DNA of 64,000 nucleotides from Sinorhizobium sp. BG8. Lineage in GTDB: Bacteria; Pseudomonadota; Alphaproteobacteria; Rhizobiales; Rhizobiaceae. The position numbers and the translations under genes are program-made. The stretch is from positions 2,685,501 to 2,749,500 of the forward strand of contig NZ_CP044011.1 in assembly GCF_016864555.1 (NCBI RefSeq). The letters run 5' to 3'. Positions 25,245 to 34,229 of the stretch are shown piece after piece (position 1 is the first letter of the stretch; every line of letters begins with the position of its first letter). The notes beneath the pieces were generated by a model, which saw only the letters and a list, made by a program, of their open reading frames with translations, did no database searches and was not told the origin of the DNA.

Positions 25245-25280
25245 TTCGAATATTGTCGAAACTACGCAAGAATATTCGAA
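25245..25280. promoter_or_regulatory. Inverted-repeat operator between lrp and ald
   Basis: TTCGAATATT (25245-25254) and AATATTCGAA (25271-25280) form a perfect 10-bp inverted repeat separated by 16 bp. It lies in the divergent Lrp-ald promoter region. AT-rich dyads like this are typical Lrp-family targets. Confidence 0.72.
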
Positions 25281-25386
25281 AACCTGCTCTTCCACAAACC
25301 GGCTTTGCAAGGACATTCGACGGGCTTTCTGGTGTCATGTGTAATCCCCGAGGAGGGGGAGAAATCGAACTGGAGAGGAACGCTGT

Positions 25387-26505
25387 ATGCGTGTCGGTTG
25401 CCCGAAGGAAATCAAGAACCATGAATACCGTGTCGGCCTGACGCCGGGCGCGGTGCGCGAATATGTGGCGCACGGCCATGAGGTCATCGTCGAGACCAAG
25501 GCGGGCAGCGGCATCGGCGCCGATGACGACGCCTATCGGGTGGCAGGAGCCAAGATCGTCCCGTCAGCCAAGGATGTCTTTGAAAAGGCCGACATGGTTG
25601 TCAAGGTCAAGGAACCGCAGCCGTCCGAATGGGTGCAACTGCGCGAAGGCCAGATTCTCTATACCTATCTTCACCTTGCTCCCGATCCGGATCAGACCGA
25701 GGGGCTGCTCAATTCGGGCGTGACCGCCGTAGCCTACGAGACGGTCACTGACGAGCGCGGCGGACTGCCGCTGCTTGCACCGATGTCAGAGGTGGCAGGA
25801 CGACTTTCGATCCAGGCGGGCGCCACTGCGCTGCAGAAGGCACATGGCGGACGCGGCATCCTGCTCGGGGGCGTGCCCGGCGTGCTGCCGGCAAAGGTTG
25901 CAATCATCGGCGGCGGCGTCGTCGGCCTGCATGCGGCGAAGATGGCGGCGGGCCTCGGCGCCGACGTGTCGATCCTCGATCGCTCGATCCCGCGCCTGCG
26001 CCAGCTCGATGACATCTTCGGCGGTCGCATCCACACCCGCTACTCGACCATAGACGCATTGGAGGAAGAGGTTTTCTCGGCTGATCTCGTGATCGGCGCA
26101 GTTCTCATTCCGGGCGCAGCCGCACCGAAGCTGGTGACGCGCGAAATGCTGACAGGAATGAAGAAGGGCGCCGTGATCGTGGACGTCGCCATCGACCAGG
26201 GCGGTTGCTTCGAGACCTCGCACGCGACCACGCATTCCGATCCGACCTACGAGGTCGATGGCGTCATCCACTATTGTGTAGCGAACATGCCTGGGGCAGT
26301 TCCCGTCACCTCCGCCCATGCGCTCAACAACGCGACGCTGCACTATGGCCTCCAGCTCGCCGACAAGGGTCTGAAAGCCATTGCGGAGGACAGGCACCTT
26401 CGTGCAGGTCTGAACGTCCACAAAGGGCGCATCACCAACAGTGCCGTTGCCGAAGCGCTCGGCTACGAGATGCACGCTCCGGAACTCTCGCTGAACGTCG
26501 CCTGA
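25387..26505 (+). CDS. ald: Alanine dehydrogenase
   Basis: A 372-residue NAD-dependent enzyme that interconverts L-alanine and pyruvate plus ammonia. Conserved blocks are [20 protein letters not shown] at the start, the NAD loop [22 protein letters not shown], and [21 protein letters not shown]. Length and order fit full-length Ald. The start ATG is preceded by GGAGAGGAACGCTGT. It is likely activated by the divergent Lrp-type regulator and supports alanine use as carbon and nitrogen source. Confidence 0.95.
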   Translation: MRVGCPKEIKNHEYRVGLTPGAVREYVAHGHEVIVETKAGSGIGADDDAYRVAGAKIVPSAKDVFEKADMVVKVKEPQPSEWVQLREGQILYTYLHLAPDPDQTEGLLNSGVTAVAYETVTDERGGLPLLAPMSEVAGRLSIQAGATALQKAHGGRGILLGGVPGVLPAKVAIIGGGVVGLHAAKMAAGLGADVSILDRSIPRLRQLDDIFGGRIHTRYSTIDALEEEVFSADLVIGAVLIPGAAAPKLVTREMLTGMKKGAVIVDVAIDQGGCFETSHATTHSDPTYEVDGVIHYCVANMPGAVPVTSAHALNNATLHYGLQLADKGLKAIAEDRHLRAGLNVHKGRITNSAVAEALGYEMHAPELSLNVA

Positions 26506-26520
26506 TTTCGATCGCGAGCA

Positions 26521-26560
26521 AAAAATGCCCCCGGACAGCTGCTGGCCGGGGGCAATTTAT
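26521..26560. terminator. Bidirectional terminator between ald and phosphotransferase gene
   Basis: The stem TGCCCCCGGACAGC / GCTGGCCGGGGGCA has A6 on its left (T6 for the minus strand) and ATTTATT on its right. It can stop both the ald transcript and the converging transcript. Confidence 0.82.
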
Positions 26561-26614
26561 TGCCGTGAATTCAGAGAGGAACGCGGGCGGATCGCCGATG
26601 GCCTCGCAGGCCCA

Positions 26615-27661
26615 TCATTTGTTGCGAAGGCTGATGAGGCTCTCCTTGATGAGCTGCAGTGGTTCGATGTCAGGTCTTTCGAGGCAGAGCCTGACGACGG
26701 CGCGGGCGATATGGCGGAAGTAGATCTCGCGATTACGTGCCGATTCGATCAGAGCGACGTTTTTCCTGTAGGTTTCGTGAAGCGCCGATCGGGTCTTCGC
26801 CGAGGGCGATAACCTGCTCTTCGCCCCGACAATGAAATTCTGGATCCTGAGGTTCCGGAAGCGGCGCGTCCTGGAGAGCGCAAGCCTTGCGGCTGCGGCA
26901 AAGACGAAGTCCCGGCCATGCCGCTTCCATGAGCGTCTGAGCTCCACGGGGCAGGTTCTGAGATAGGTCCTGAGAAGGAGTTTCCGGTTTTTCTCGCTCA
27001 GGCAGAACGGACGCAGCAGCGCGATCGCAAGTTCAATGCCGAAGGGTTCGTGGGCCAACAATTCATAGTCTATCAGCGCAACGGACTGGTCTTCGCCGAC
27101 GAGTATGTTGCTGGCGTAGAGATCTCCATGGGTGAGCTGGGTCGCGCTGATAATCTCGAATCTGGCCGCACTTTCTTCGATCCAGCGCTGTGCCTCCGGC
27201 GGAAGATCGCCGTTGTCCTTCAGGAAGTCCTGATGCGGCAGGCGCGGTTCGGCGCTCTGGAAGAGGGCGTGATAGGCGGGTCCTTCGACCGAATGAAGCC
27301 TGGCGAGATTGTCTGCGAGCGAGATGACGCTGGCCGGGCTCGCGCTCCTTCCTCCGATCTTCTCGCCAGGCAGATAAGCAAGCGCTATCCAGTTGCCGAA
27401 ACGCTTGTCATCGCCCGAAGTCGTGGAGATGCGGCCTTGTACGGCCTGGACCCGCGCGCCGGAACCCGCAATCCGGTCGATCGTTCGTTCGAGGAGCTCC
27501 ATCTGCTCCCGGTCATGGAAGCGATACAGCACATAGGTGCCGTTGTGCTCGACGATTCGTTTTTCGAAGTAGGGGCGCCGCGTCGAATGCACGATCCTGA
27601 CGTCGGGCGACAGCAGGTCGCGAATGTCGACGACGTATGTCGTTGGCGCATTGTCACTCAA
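26615..27661 (-). CDS. Aminoglycoside phosphotransferase-fold kinase
   Basis: A 348-residue protein with the APH/choline-kinase fold. The catalytic loop is LTHGDLYASNILV (HGDxxxxN) and the metal-binding acidic residue is in VALIDYELLAHEP. The N-lobe reads IVHSTRRPYFEKRIVEHNGTYVLYRF. Substrate cannot be told from sequence; small-molecule or sugar kinases of this fold are common in rhizobia. The C-terminal 120 residues are very basic and helical. It starts at TTG 27661 with a weak ribosome site, converges on ald, and shares its terminator. Confidence 0.82.
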   Translation of the reverse strand: MSDNAPTTYVVDIRDLLSPDVRIVHSTRRPYFEKRIVEHNGTYVLYRFHDREQMELLERTIDRIAGSGARVQAVQGRISTTSGDDKRFGNWIALAYLPGEKIGGRSASPASVISLADNLARLHSVEGPAYHALFQSAEPRLPHQDFLKDNGDLPPEAQRWIEESAARFEIISATQLTHGDLYASNILVGEDQSVALIDYELLAHEPFGIELAIALLRPFCLSEKNRKLLLRTYLRTCPVELRRSWKRHGRDFVFAAAARLALSRTRRFRNLRIQNFIVGAKSRLSPSAKTRSALHETYRKNVALIESARNREIYFRHIARAVVRLCLERPDIEPLQLIKESLISLRNK

Positions 27662-27770
27662 GGCCTGGCTTCACTTCGTTCCCTGTGCGGCGCTTGGCAG
27701 TCGGCAGGCCACGTTGATGGATTAGTGCTGTATCGCCTATCCTAACGGCCGTTTCCAGCGCCGAAATGCA

Positions 27771-27807
27771 GAAAGCAGCGGACATCCAGTGGATGTGCGC
27801 TGCTTTC
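27771..27807. repeat. 37-bp near-perfect palindrome
   Basis: Arms of 17 bp (GAAAGCAGCGGACATCC and its complement) with a single mismatch enclose AGT. It lies between the start of the phosphotransferase gene and the end of the OmpA-family gene. On the minus strand the stem is followed by TGCATTTC, so a weak terminator for the OmpA gene is the simplest reading. Confidence 0.65.
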
Positions 27808-27840
27808 CGCATATCTGTTGAGGAAGTTGGCGCTGCTTGG

Positions 27841-28391
27841 TCAGCGGACGAATTCATCGATCCGGCGCAGCGTCACGCGGCGATTGCGCCATTCCGCGTT
27901 GGGTGTCGGAACGAGCAGGAACTGTTCTCCATATCCAACTGTCTCCAACGCATAGGCCTGGATGCCGAACTCCTGCACGAGCACCCATTTCAGCGATTCC
28001 GCGCGGCGTTCGGACAGGATCTGGTTGGCGTATTGTGTGCCGACCGCGTCGGTGTGCCCTTCGATCAGGAACCGTGCATGCCGGCGCCGGCGCAGGATCT
28101 GCTCCATGGCGCGTGCGATCTGACGAACCTTGCGGTATTCGGTACGCGGAATCTCGGCCGATCCGAAGGCGAAGTTGATCGACTGGATATCGATGGACGG
28201 TGCCCGGCGGCGCAAGTCCGGCCGGCGCTTCAGTTCCTGAACCGTCACCTTTTCCTCCGGCCGCATGCTCCTGGCGGGTGCCGCGTCCAGGCGGCGCATG
28301 ATCATGTCCTCGGACGGCGTTTCCTGCGCCAGGGCGAGCCGGGGGCGCCCACGGCGGCGGCAAGGGCGACGAGGAAGAAGCGGCGGTTCAT
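27841..28391 (-). pseudogene. OmpA-family outer-membrane/peptidoglycan-binding protein, frameshifted
   Basis: The reading from ATG 28391 gives a signal peptide MNRRFFLVALAAAVGAP, then the frame shifts. The other frame continues LALAQETPSED into a full OmpA C-terminal domain (INFAFGSAEIPRTEYRKV, RFLIEGHTDAVG, LSERRAESLKWVL, NRRVTLRR). The 551-bp span is one base short of 184 codons. Adding one C to the C5 run opposite 28341-28345 restores VGAPRLALAQE. Downstream, from 28305, the domain is intact for 154 codons. The domain binds peptidoglycan diaminopimelate. It may be a real frameshift or a sequencing indel. Confidence 0.85.
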
Positions 28392-28525
28392 CGGAATGTC
28401 CCTCTCACATGCTGGAGTTGTCATGCGGGGGACAATGCCGGATGGTCATTGAAGGCAGGCTGAACCGCGTGTTGAGCTGGCGTTCATCTTTCTTAAGGTT
28501 GCATTTGCCGTCTCCCGGCAGAGCC

Positions 28526-29092
28526 TCAGTCTCGCTTGGCGAGCTCCAGCAATTCCTTGTCGCTCAAGGGAACCACATCCCCGTCGCTGGTCGAGACCGG
28601 GGAAAAGCCGAACATCTGGTAGAGCTGAAGGGCACGCGGATGATCCAGATCGTTAGTGGTGACCGTGACGCGCTTCGGGTTCATGGCCCATGCCGCATAG
28701 AGCGTCTGCAGCAGGAACCATTTTCCGAGCCCGAGACCAAGGGCGTGCTCGAACAGGCCGAAGTGCACGAGCTCGATCGTTTCCTCGTTCTCCTGGAAAA
28801 GTTCGAAGAAACCGGCGGGCGCGCCATCCACGTACAGCACGCTGATGCTGGTGCGCTTTTCGTGGAGGATGGACGCGAGCGCATCATCCTTCATCCGGAG
28901 CCGGTCGACCCAATGCCAGCGGCTTCCGACCTGTCGATAGAGGAAGCGATAGAATGGTAACGGAATATTGGTTACCCGCATGATGGCGGTATGAAGATTG
29001 ACCGGCATCGGCAGGCTCTGCTTTGGCGGAGCAGTCATCTCCAATGCCGTGATATGGACCGCCAGCGGCCCGGCCTTGCTGTTCGCTGCCAT
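28526..29092 (-). CDS. GNAT-family N-acetyltransferase
   Basis: A 188-residue GNAT acetyltransferase. The acetyl-CoA loop region is HFGLFEHALGLGLGKWFLLQTL, followed by RVTVTTNDLDHPRALQLYQMFGF. The substrate is unknown. ATG 29092 (MAANSKAGP) starts 4 nt after the stop of the sulfurtransferase gene, so the two are in one operon; extending upstream would overlap that gene. Confidence 0.86.
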   Translation of the reverse strand: MAANSKAGPLAVHITALEMTAPPKQSLPMPVNLHTAIMRVTNIPLPFYRFLYRQVGSRWHWVDRLRMKDDALASILHEKRTSISVLYVDGAPAGFFELFQENEETIELVHFGLFEHALGLGLGKWFLLQTLYAAWAMNPKRVTVTTNDLDHPRALQLYQMFGFSPVSTSDGDVVPLSDKELLELAKRD

Positions 29093-29096
29093 AGGA

Positions 29097-29951
29097 TCAG
29101 GCCTCGCCGGTAACGACGGGCGTGTCGGTCCGTCCGCCCCATTCCGCCCATGAGCCGTCGTAGAGCGTGTTGTCCTCATGGCCGAGCGAATGGAGAGCGA
29201 GCGTGATGATGGCTGCCGTGACGCCGGAGCCGCAACTGGTGACGACCGGCCGGGAGAGATCGATTCCTGCGTCCTCGATCGCCTGTTTGAGCGAGGCCAG
29301 ATCCTTGAAACGGCCGTCGGTCGACAGCAGTCCCACGGGCAGGTTTCTCGCGCCCGGCATGTGACCGGAGCGCAGGCCGGCGCGCGGTTCAGCCTCCTTT
29401 GCGGTGAAGCGTCCCGCGCTGCGCGCGTCTGCGATCTGGCGCGAGCCTGTTGTCACGATCCCGCGCATCTCCTCGAACGACGTCACCGCATAGGGGTTGA
29501 AATTGGCGTGGAAGTCGGCGGGTGCGGGCTCGGGAAGATCGGTCTGGAGCGGCCGTCCTTCGCGTTTCCATCCGTCGAGCCCCCCGTCCATGACGTAGAC
29601 GTTCTTCGCCCCCATGAGGCGAAACAGCCACCAGGCGCGCGGGGCGGAAAAGATGCCGGGGCCATCGTAGACAACGATCGTGTCGCTCTCGGAGATTCCG
29701 AGCTTGCCGACCTCCGCCGCAAAAAACTCCGGCGAGGGCACCGTGTGCGGCAGGGGGCTGGTACGGTCGGTAACGACGTCCTGGTCGAAGAAGACGGCGC
29801 CCGGCACGTGCCCGGCGGAATACTCGGCTGCTCCGTTCCTGTTCTGCGCCGGCAGGTACCAGGATGCGTCGACGACGCGAAAGCCCGGCGCGCCAAGCTG
29901 CCTTTCGACCCACTCGGCAGACACGATGTACTTGCTCTTCTCGCTGCTCAC
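29097..29951 (-). CDS. sseA: 3-mercaptopyruvate sulfurtransferase
   Basis: A 284-residue tandem rhodanese protein that moves sulfur from 3-mercaptopyruvate to thiols or cyanide. The active loop TSCGSGVTA has Cys at 240; CGSGVTA is the mercaptopyruvate form rather than the thiosulfate form. Two rhodanese domains span about 8-135 and 160-280. The start is GTG 29951, with GGAGGAAAGCC upstream. It lies downstream of alaX and cysteine synthase in a sulfur-amino-acid gene row. Confidence 0.92.
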   Translation of the reverse strand: MSSEKSKYIVSAEWVERQLGAPGFRVVDASWYLPAQNRNGAAEYSAGHVPGAVFFDQDVVTDRTSPLPHTVPSPEFFAAEVGKLGISESDTIVVYDGPGIFSAPRAWWLFRLMGAKNVYVMDGGLDGWKREGRPLQTDLPEPAPADFHANFNPYAVTSFEEMRGIVTTGSRQIADARSAGRFTAKEAEPRAGLRSGHMPGARNLPVGLLSTDGRFKDLASLKQAIEDAGIDLSRPVVTSCGSGVTAAIITLALHSLGHEDNTLYDGSWAEWGGRTDTPVVTGEA

Positions 29952-29964
29952 GGCTTTCCTCCGG

Positions 29965-30708
29965 TCAGGCTGCGGAACCGGGCGCGCCGAATCGAATCCG
30001 GAACCTCCGGTTCTCCTTGCCCTTCTTTTCTATCTTTGAAATGTGGATGGCGCCGACTTCCTGCGTCTCGGAAACATGTGTGCCGCCGCAGGGTTGGCTG
30101 TCGATCGCCGAGTTCTCGCCGATGCACACAAGGCTGACACGGCCGAGCCCCATCGGCGGACGGACATTCTTGGACTTGACGATGCCGGGGTTGGCCGCCA
30201 GTTCCTCATCGGTGATCCATTGCACGTAGACGGGGTGGTTCTCCTCCACCAGTCTCATCAACCTCGCGGTCACGTCGTCGCGATCGATGGTTTCGCTCAT
30301 GTCGAAATCGACACGGCTTTCTTCCTCACCGACCGCCGCACCGGTGATGGGGAAGGGACAGACGACGGAGAGGAGATGGCAGGCCGTATGCATGCGCATC
30401 AGCCTGTAGCGGCGCGGCCAATCGATGTGGAGAACGAGTTTCTCGCCCAGCAGCGGTGCGGGCTCGCCCTCGAGCGGGCGGTGGATGATGATGTCCTTGT
30501 TCTCGCCGTGCGTGGTCTGGCCGAGCGTTATGCGGCTGCCGTCGGCGCGCTCGAAAAAGCCCGTGTCTCCCGGCTGGCCGCCGGACGTCGCATAGAAGCA
30601 CGTCCGGTCCAGTTCGATGCCGCCATCGTCGTGGATCGCCGTGACCACCCCTTCCGCGGTCGAGAGGTAGAAATCGTCACGGAAGAGGGCGGTTACGGGT
30701 CTGGTCAT
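29965..30708 (-). CDS. Alanyl-tRNA editing protein (AlaX type)
   Basis: A 247-residue trans-editing protein that removes misacylated Ser (or Gly) from tRNA-Ala. The zinc-site residues are visible as RMHTACHLLSV (HxxxH) and QPCGGTHVSE (CxxxH). The N-terminal beta-barrel domain (FYATSGGQPGDTG) is like that of AlaRS. ATG 30708 starts 5 nt past the cysteine synthase stop. The coupling to cysteine metabolism genes is probably organisational. Confidence 0.91.
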   Translation of the reverse strand: MTRPVTALFRDDFYLSTAEGVVTAIHDDGGIELDRTCFYATSGGQPGDTGFFERADGSRITLGQTTHGENKDIIIHRPLEGEPAPLLGEKLVLHIDWPRRYRLMRMHTACHLLSVVCPFPITGAAVGEEESRVDFDMSETIDRDDVTARLMRLVEENHPVYVQWITDEELAANPGIVKSKNVRPPMGLGRVSLVCIGENSAIDSQPCGGTHVSETQEVGAIHISKIEKKGKENRRFRIRFGAPGSAA

Positions 30709-30713
30709 GAAAT

Positions 30714-31754
30714 CTATTCGACTGCCTGATAGGGTACCTCGATCGCCGATTTCCTGGTGAGCCAAGCCGGTACCGGCAGGCCCTTCGAATCGAGGAAGCC
30801 CGGATTGAAAAGCTTCGACTGATAGCGGTTACCATAGTCGCAGAGGATCGTCACGATCGTATGGCCGGGGCCGAGATCCTTGGCGAGGCGAACTGCGCCC
30901 GCGATGTTGATCCCGGAGGAGCCGCCGACGCAGAGACCTTCGTTCTCGACGAGGTCAAAGACGTAGGGGAGGGCCTCGGCATCCGAAATCTGGTAGGAGT
31001 AGTCCGGCGTGAAGCCCTCGAGGTTCGCGGTGATCCGCCCCTGGCCAATGCCTTCAGTGATGGACCCGCCGGACGCCTTGAGTTCACCGTGAGCGTAAAA
31101 ATTATAAAGCGCGGCGCCGTCCGGATCGGCAAGCGCGATCTTCACCGAGGAGTTCTTCTCGCGGAGACCGGCGGCGACCCCCGCGAGCGTTCCGCCGGAG
31201 CCGACCGCGCAGACGAAGCCATCGACCTTGCCATCGGTGTCGCGCCAGATTTCCGGGGCGGTCGTATCGATGTGGGCCTGGCGATTGGCGACATTGTCGA
31301 ACTGATTGGCCCAGATCGCTCCGTTCGGTTCCGTCTTCGCAAGCTCTTCGGCGAGCCTGCCGGAGAGCTTCACGTAGTTGTTCGGGTTCTTGTAGGGAAC
31401 CGCCGGAACCTCGACCAGATCGGCGCCGAGGAGCTTGAGGGCATCCTTCTTTTCCTGGCTCTGGGTCTCCGGAATGACGATCACCGTGCGATAGCCGAGC
31501 GTCGAAGCGACGAGAGCAAGGCCGATGCCGGTATTGCCGGCGGTACCCTCGACAATGACGCCACCGGGCCTCAACTCGCCGCGAGCCTCGGCGGCGCGGA
31601 TGATCCAGAGCGCGGCCCTGTCCTTCACCGATTGGCCGGGGTTCAGGAATTCCGCCTTCCCGAGGATGGTGCACCCTGTCTGTTCGGACACACCTTTGAG
31701 CCGGATGAGCGGCGTATTGCCGATTGCATCCAGTACAGACGGAAGAATTGCCAT
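30714..31754 (-). CDS. cysK: Cysteine synthase
   Basis: A 346-residue PLP enzyme that makes cysteine from O-acetylserine and sulfide. The PLP lysine is in LNPGQSVKDRAA, the substrate loop is VEGTAGNTGIGLA, and the phosphate loop is AVGSGGTLAG. The chain is longer than enterobacterial CysK by a C-terminal extension (PVPAWLTRKSAIEVPYQAVE), as seen in rhizobia. ATG 31754 (MAILPSVLDAIGNTPLIRL) has GAGG 2-5 nt upstream. It is the first gene of the cysK-alaX-sseA-GNAT row. I found no SAM or T-box type element upstream. Confidence 0.92.
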   Translation of the reverse strand: MAILPSVLDAIGNTPLIRLKGVSEQTGCTILGKAEFLNPGQSVKDRAALWIIRAAEARGELRPGGVIVEGTAGNTGIGLALVASTLGYRTVIVIPETQSQEKKDALKLLGADLVEVPAVPYKNPNNYVKLSGRLAEELAKTEPNGAIWANQFDNVANRQAHIDTTAPEIWRDTDGKVDGFVCAVGSGGTLAGVAAGLREKNSSVKIALADPDGAALYNFYAHGELKASGGSITEGIGQGRITANLEGFTPDYSYQISDAEALPYVFDLVENEGLCVGGSSGINIAGAVRLAKDLGPGHTIVTILCDYGNRYQSKLFNPGFLDSKGLPVPAWLTRKSAIEVPYQAVE

Positions 31755-31928
31755 GACCTCGGGCCTCGCGCTTTGCAAATAAATTTAGAGGTGTCTTTTC
31801 GGCGTGCAAGCTTGGTTTTGCAAGAAAATCTGTTCCGCCTCTCCTCAAATGGATGGGAAAATTTGCGGAAATGCGTAGCAAATGCCACAAAGCTTTCAGT
31901 ACGCGCACATTGGCAGGAGCCCTCGCGC

Positions 31929-32753
31929 TTATCGACGGTGCACCAGAAATTTCCGAATTAGGTCGGCCAACTTTTCAGGGTCCTCCCAATGGGGGTTGTG
32001 ACCGTGGCCGGGAAGGGAAATGAACTCCGCGCCGACGATGCCGTCCTTCATCTCTGTCTGATGTTCCTCGGTCGCGATCAAATCCTCCTCCCCTCGCAAG
32101 ATAAGCGTCGTCGCGGAAATGTCCTGCAGAAGTGGCGACGGATCATAGGCAAGCTGTTCGTAGTAAATTGAATGCCAGATTCGTGCCGGGACAGCGGCAC
32201 TTTCTCGGCGAACATGAGTAACGAACCGCTCTTCGACCGGCATCGCGCCAGAGCACCATTCCCGGATGAAAGCGCTTTCTGGATCAATTGGATCGCGCAG
32301 CACCTGGATGTTCTCCCACAACCAGCCTCGACGCTCACGCAATGTGGCGGATGTGGACATAAGAACAATTTTGCCGACGATATCGGGCCAACGCTCGGCG
32401 ATCGCCTGCGCAAGCCGCCCTCCAAGCGAATGGCCGACTATGTGCGTCGGCGCAAGGCCCAGGACATCAATCAGGAACCGGACATCGTTCGCCATTTCGG
32501 GAATGGTGTAGCAACCCTCAGGTTTGTCCGAATTTCCGTGACCGCGAAGGTCTGGCGCTATAACGCGAAAGCCCGTTGCGAGATATGGCGCAGTGAGGCT
32601 CCAGCTTCGAGCGCTGTCTGTAAACCCGTGCAGCAAGAGGATGGGCACGCTATTGGGGGCGCCCATCTGCACGTACGCGAGTCGGAGTCCGTTCTGCAGC
32701 ACAGCGTACCGCTTCAGCGCCGAAAAGTGCTCTTGGGAAATCGGTTCAATCAC
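31929..32753 (-). CDS. Alpha/beta-fold hydrolase
   Basis: A 274-residue alpha/beta hydrolase. The nucleophile elbow is GHSLGG, the oxyanion region LLLHGFTDSARSW, the acid LRGEEDLIA, and the His GHGHNPHWEDPEK. Substrate is unknown; it resembles esterases and haloperoxidase-like enzymes. I prefer GTG 32753 because GAGG lies 5 nt upstream; a TTG 24 bp earlier is also open. Codon use is less GC-biased than in neighbours, hinting at a different history. Confidence 0.85.
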   Translation of the reverse strand: MIEPISQEHFSALKRYAVLQNGLRLAYVQMGAPNSVPILLLHGFTDSARSWSLTAPYLATGFRVIAPDLRGHGNSDKPEGCYTIPEMANDVRFLIDVLGLAPTHIVGHSLGGRLAQAIAERWPDIVGKIVLMSTSATLRERRGWLWENIQVLRDPIDPESAFIREWCSGAMPVEERFVTHVRRESAAVPARIWHSIYYEQLAYDPSPLLQDISATTLILRGEEDLIATEEHQTEMKDGIVGAEFISLPGHGHNPHWEDPEKLADLIRKFLVHRR

Positions 32754-33156
32754 GTTCACCCTCGTGCCTTGCAGCAACTATCTGGACGCCATTGGCCGAC
32801 AATTCCGTAGAAATGGCCCGGTCGCGCCGTGACTGCCCTGTGGTATCTGCTACGTAGGTCCGAAAATTTGGCTTCGTTCTTTTTGGCCCCGCCGCCTGGC
32901 GGAGTTCGCGACGCTGAACGCGCGACCGCGGATTGTCGCAGTTGCCGGGCCAGATCGCAATGATCCAGTGTGTTCAAGAAGCGGCGCAGTGCTGTCTCGA
33001 TAGGGTATCCGCGATACCTCTCCGAGGTTGCGATCCGCTGGCTGGTCCATCGGCTGATTGAGGCCATATTGCTCCGTTATCCTTGGTCACGGAAGATGGG
33101 CCGCGTTCTCCGGCCGTCACGGAGAGGCACCTTTTCGGGAGAGAAAGGACGACTGC
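32754..33156. other. Intergenic region between divergent genes
   Basis: No convincing gene. A minus-strand frame at 32756-33067 (YRGYPIETALRRFLNTLDHCDLARQLRQ) has a somewhat protein-like middle but no ribosome site. The 33100-33156 stretch should hold the promoter of the SDR gene, whose ribosome site is GAAAGGAC. Confidence 0.35.
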
Positions 33157-33993
33157 ATGATGGACTTCACTGCGCTGCCTGAACATGGGCCGGCCTGGAT
33201 CACCGGAGCGAGTTCTGGCATCGGGCGCGCTCTGGCGAAGCGCCTGGCGAGCGAGGGGTTTGTGGTCGCCGTGACTGCCCGTGATCTCGATCGCTTGCTC
33301 GACCTTCAGCGCGAAGTGGCGGAGGAGGGCTTGCCCGGACGAATCATCGTGCTCGATGGCGACGTGACCGATCCGCGGGACATGGAGCGAATCGTCGCCG
33401 TCCTGGAGTATGAGCACGGCGGAATCGCACTCGCGGTGCTCAATGCCGGGATTTTCATCCCGATTGCCGGCGACGATCTCCACAGGAGGGATTTCGAAAG
33501 GACTTTCGCAGTCAATCTCCATGGCGTCGTCAACTGCCTGCTGCCTGCGATCGACCACATGAAGGCGAACGGGCAGGGGCAGATCGCCATCGTTTCCTCG
33601 GTTACGGGTTATGGCGGCCTGCCGACCAACGCCGCCTATGGTGCAACCAGCGCTGCCCTCACAAACATGGCTGAAAGCCTGAAGTTCGATCTCGATCCGC
33701 TTGGCATTCGGATACAGGTGATCAATCCGGGCTTCGTGGATACGCCGGCGACGCAGGGGGCCGCCTTGGCAATGCCTGCCATGGTCAGCGCGGAGACGGC
33801 GGCAGACCAGATTGCCGCCGGGCTGAAGTCGCGACGCTTCGAGATCTCATTTCCCAAGCGATTCACCTTCATGCTGAAGGCGATGGGATGGTTGCCCTAT
33901 ACGGCTTATTTCCCGCTCGTCGCACGCGCTACCGGCTGGAAGATCCGATCCCGCCGCGCAATCGAGGCACCTGTGGTGGAAACTGCAAGGTAA
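33157..33993 (+). CDS. Short-chain dehydrogenase/reductase lacking the catalytic lysine
   Basis: A 278-residue SDR. The cofactor motif TGASSGIG, the NAG motif (VLNAGIF) and the catalytic Ser (IVSSVTGYGG) are present. The active-site YxxxK appears as YGATS: the Lys is replaced by Ser (AGC), while the usual family pattern is YGATKAA. Activity may be lost or altered. ATG 33157 has GAAAGGAC upstream. A role in lipid or polysaccharide chemistry is possible given the next genes but is not shown. Confidence 0.87.
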   Translation: MMDFTALPEHGPAWITGASSGIGRALAKRLASEGFVVAVTARDLDRLLDLQREVAEEGLPGRIIVLDGDVTDPRDMERIVAVLEYEHGGIALAVLNAGIFIPIAGDDLHRRDFERTFAVNLHGVVNCLLPAIDHMKANGQGQIAIVSSVTGYGGLPTNAAYGATSAALTNMAESLKFDLDPLGIRIQVINPGFVDTPATQGAALAMPAMVSAETAADQIAAGLKSRRFEISFPKRFTFMLKAMGWLPYTAYFPLVARATGWKIRSRRAIEAPVVETAR

Positions 33994-34229
33994 CGATTTA
34001 GCCTTGCCGAAGAAACGTCATCAGATTGACAGCAGATGCCGCAGACCGAGCAATCCGACCCACCCAGGCCGGTTGATCTCTCGTGTTGGTTCCTCTATTC
34101 GCTAGCCTTCGACACTGCGGCTGGGACATTTCGTATTCGGGCGGTACACGCTCGTTTACGCAGCTTGCCATAGGCGTGCCACAGTGATTGGGATAGACAT
34201 GAACGACAGATTGTCAGGAGCCCGACTGA

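Noticed and set aside
31755-31928. SAM-II or other riboswitch before cysteine synthase
   Set aside because: I could not align the conserved core of SAM-II or any other sulfur riboswitch; only AT-rich leader is seen.
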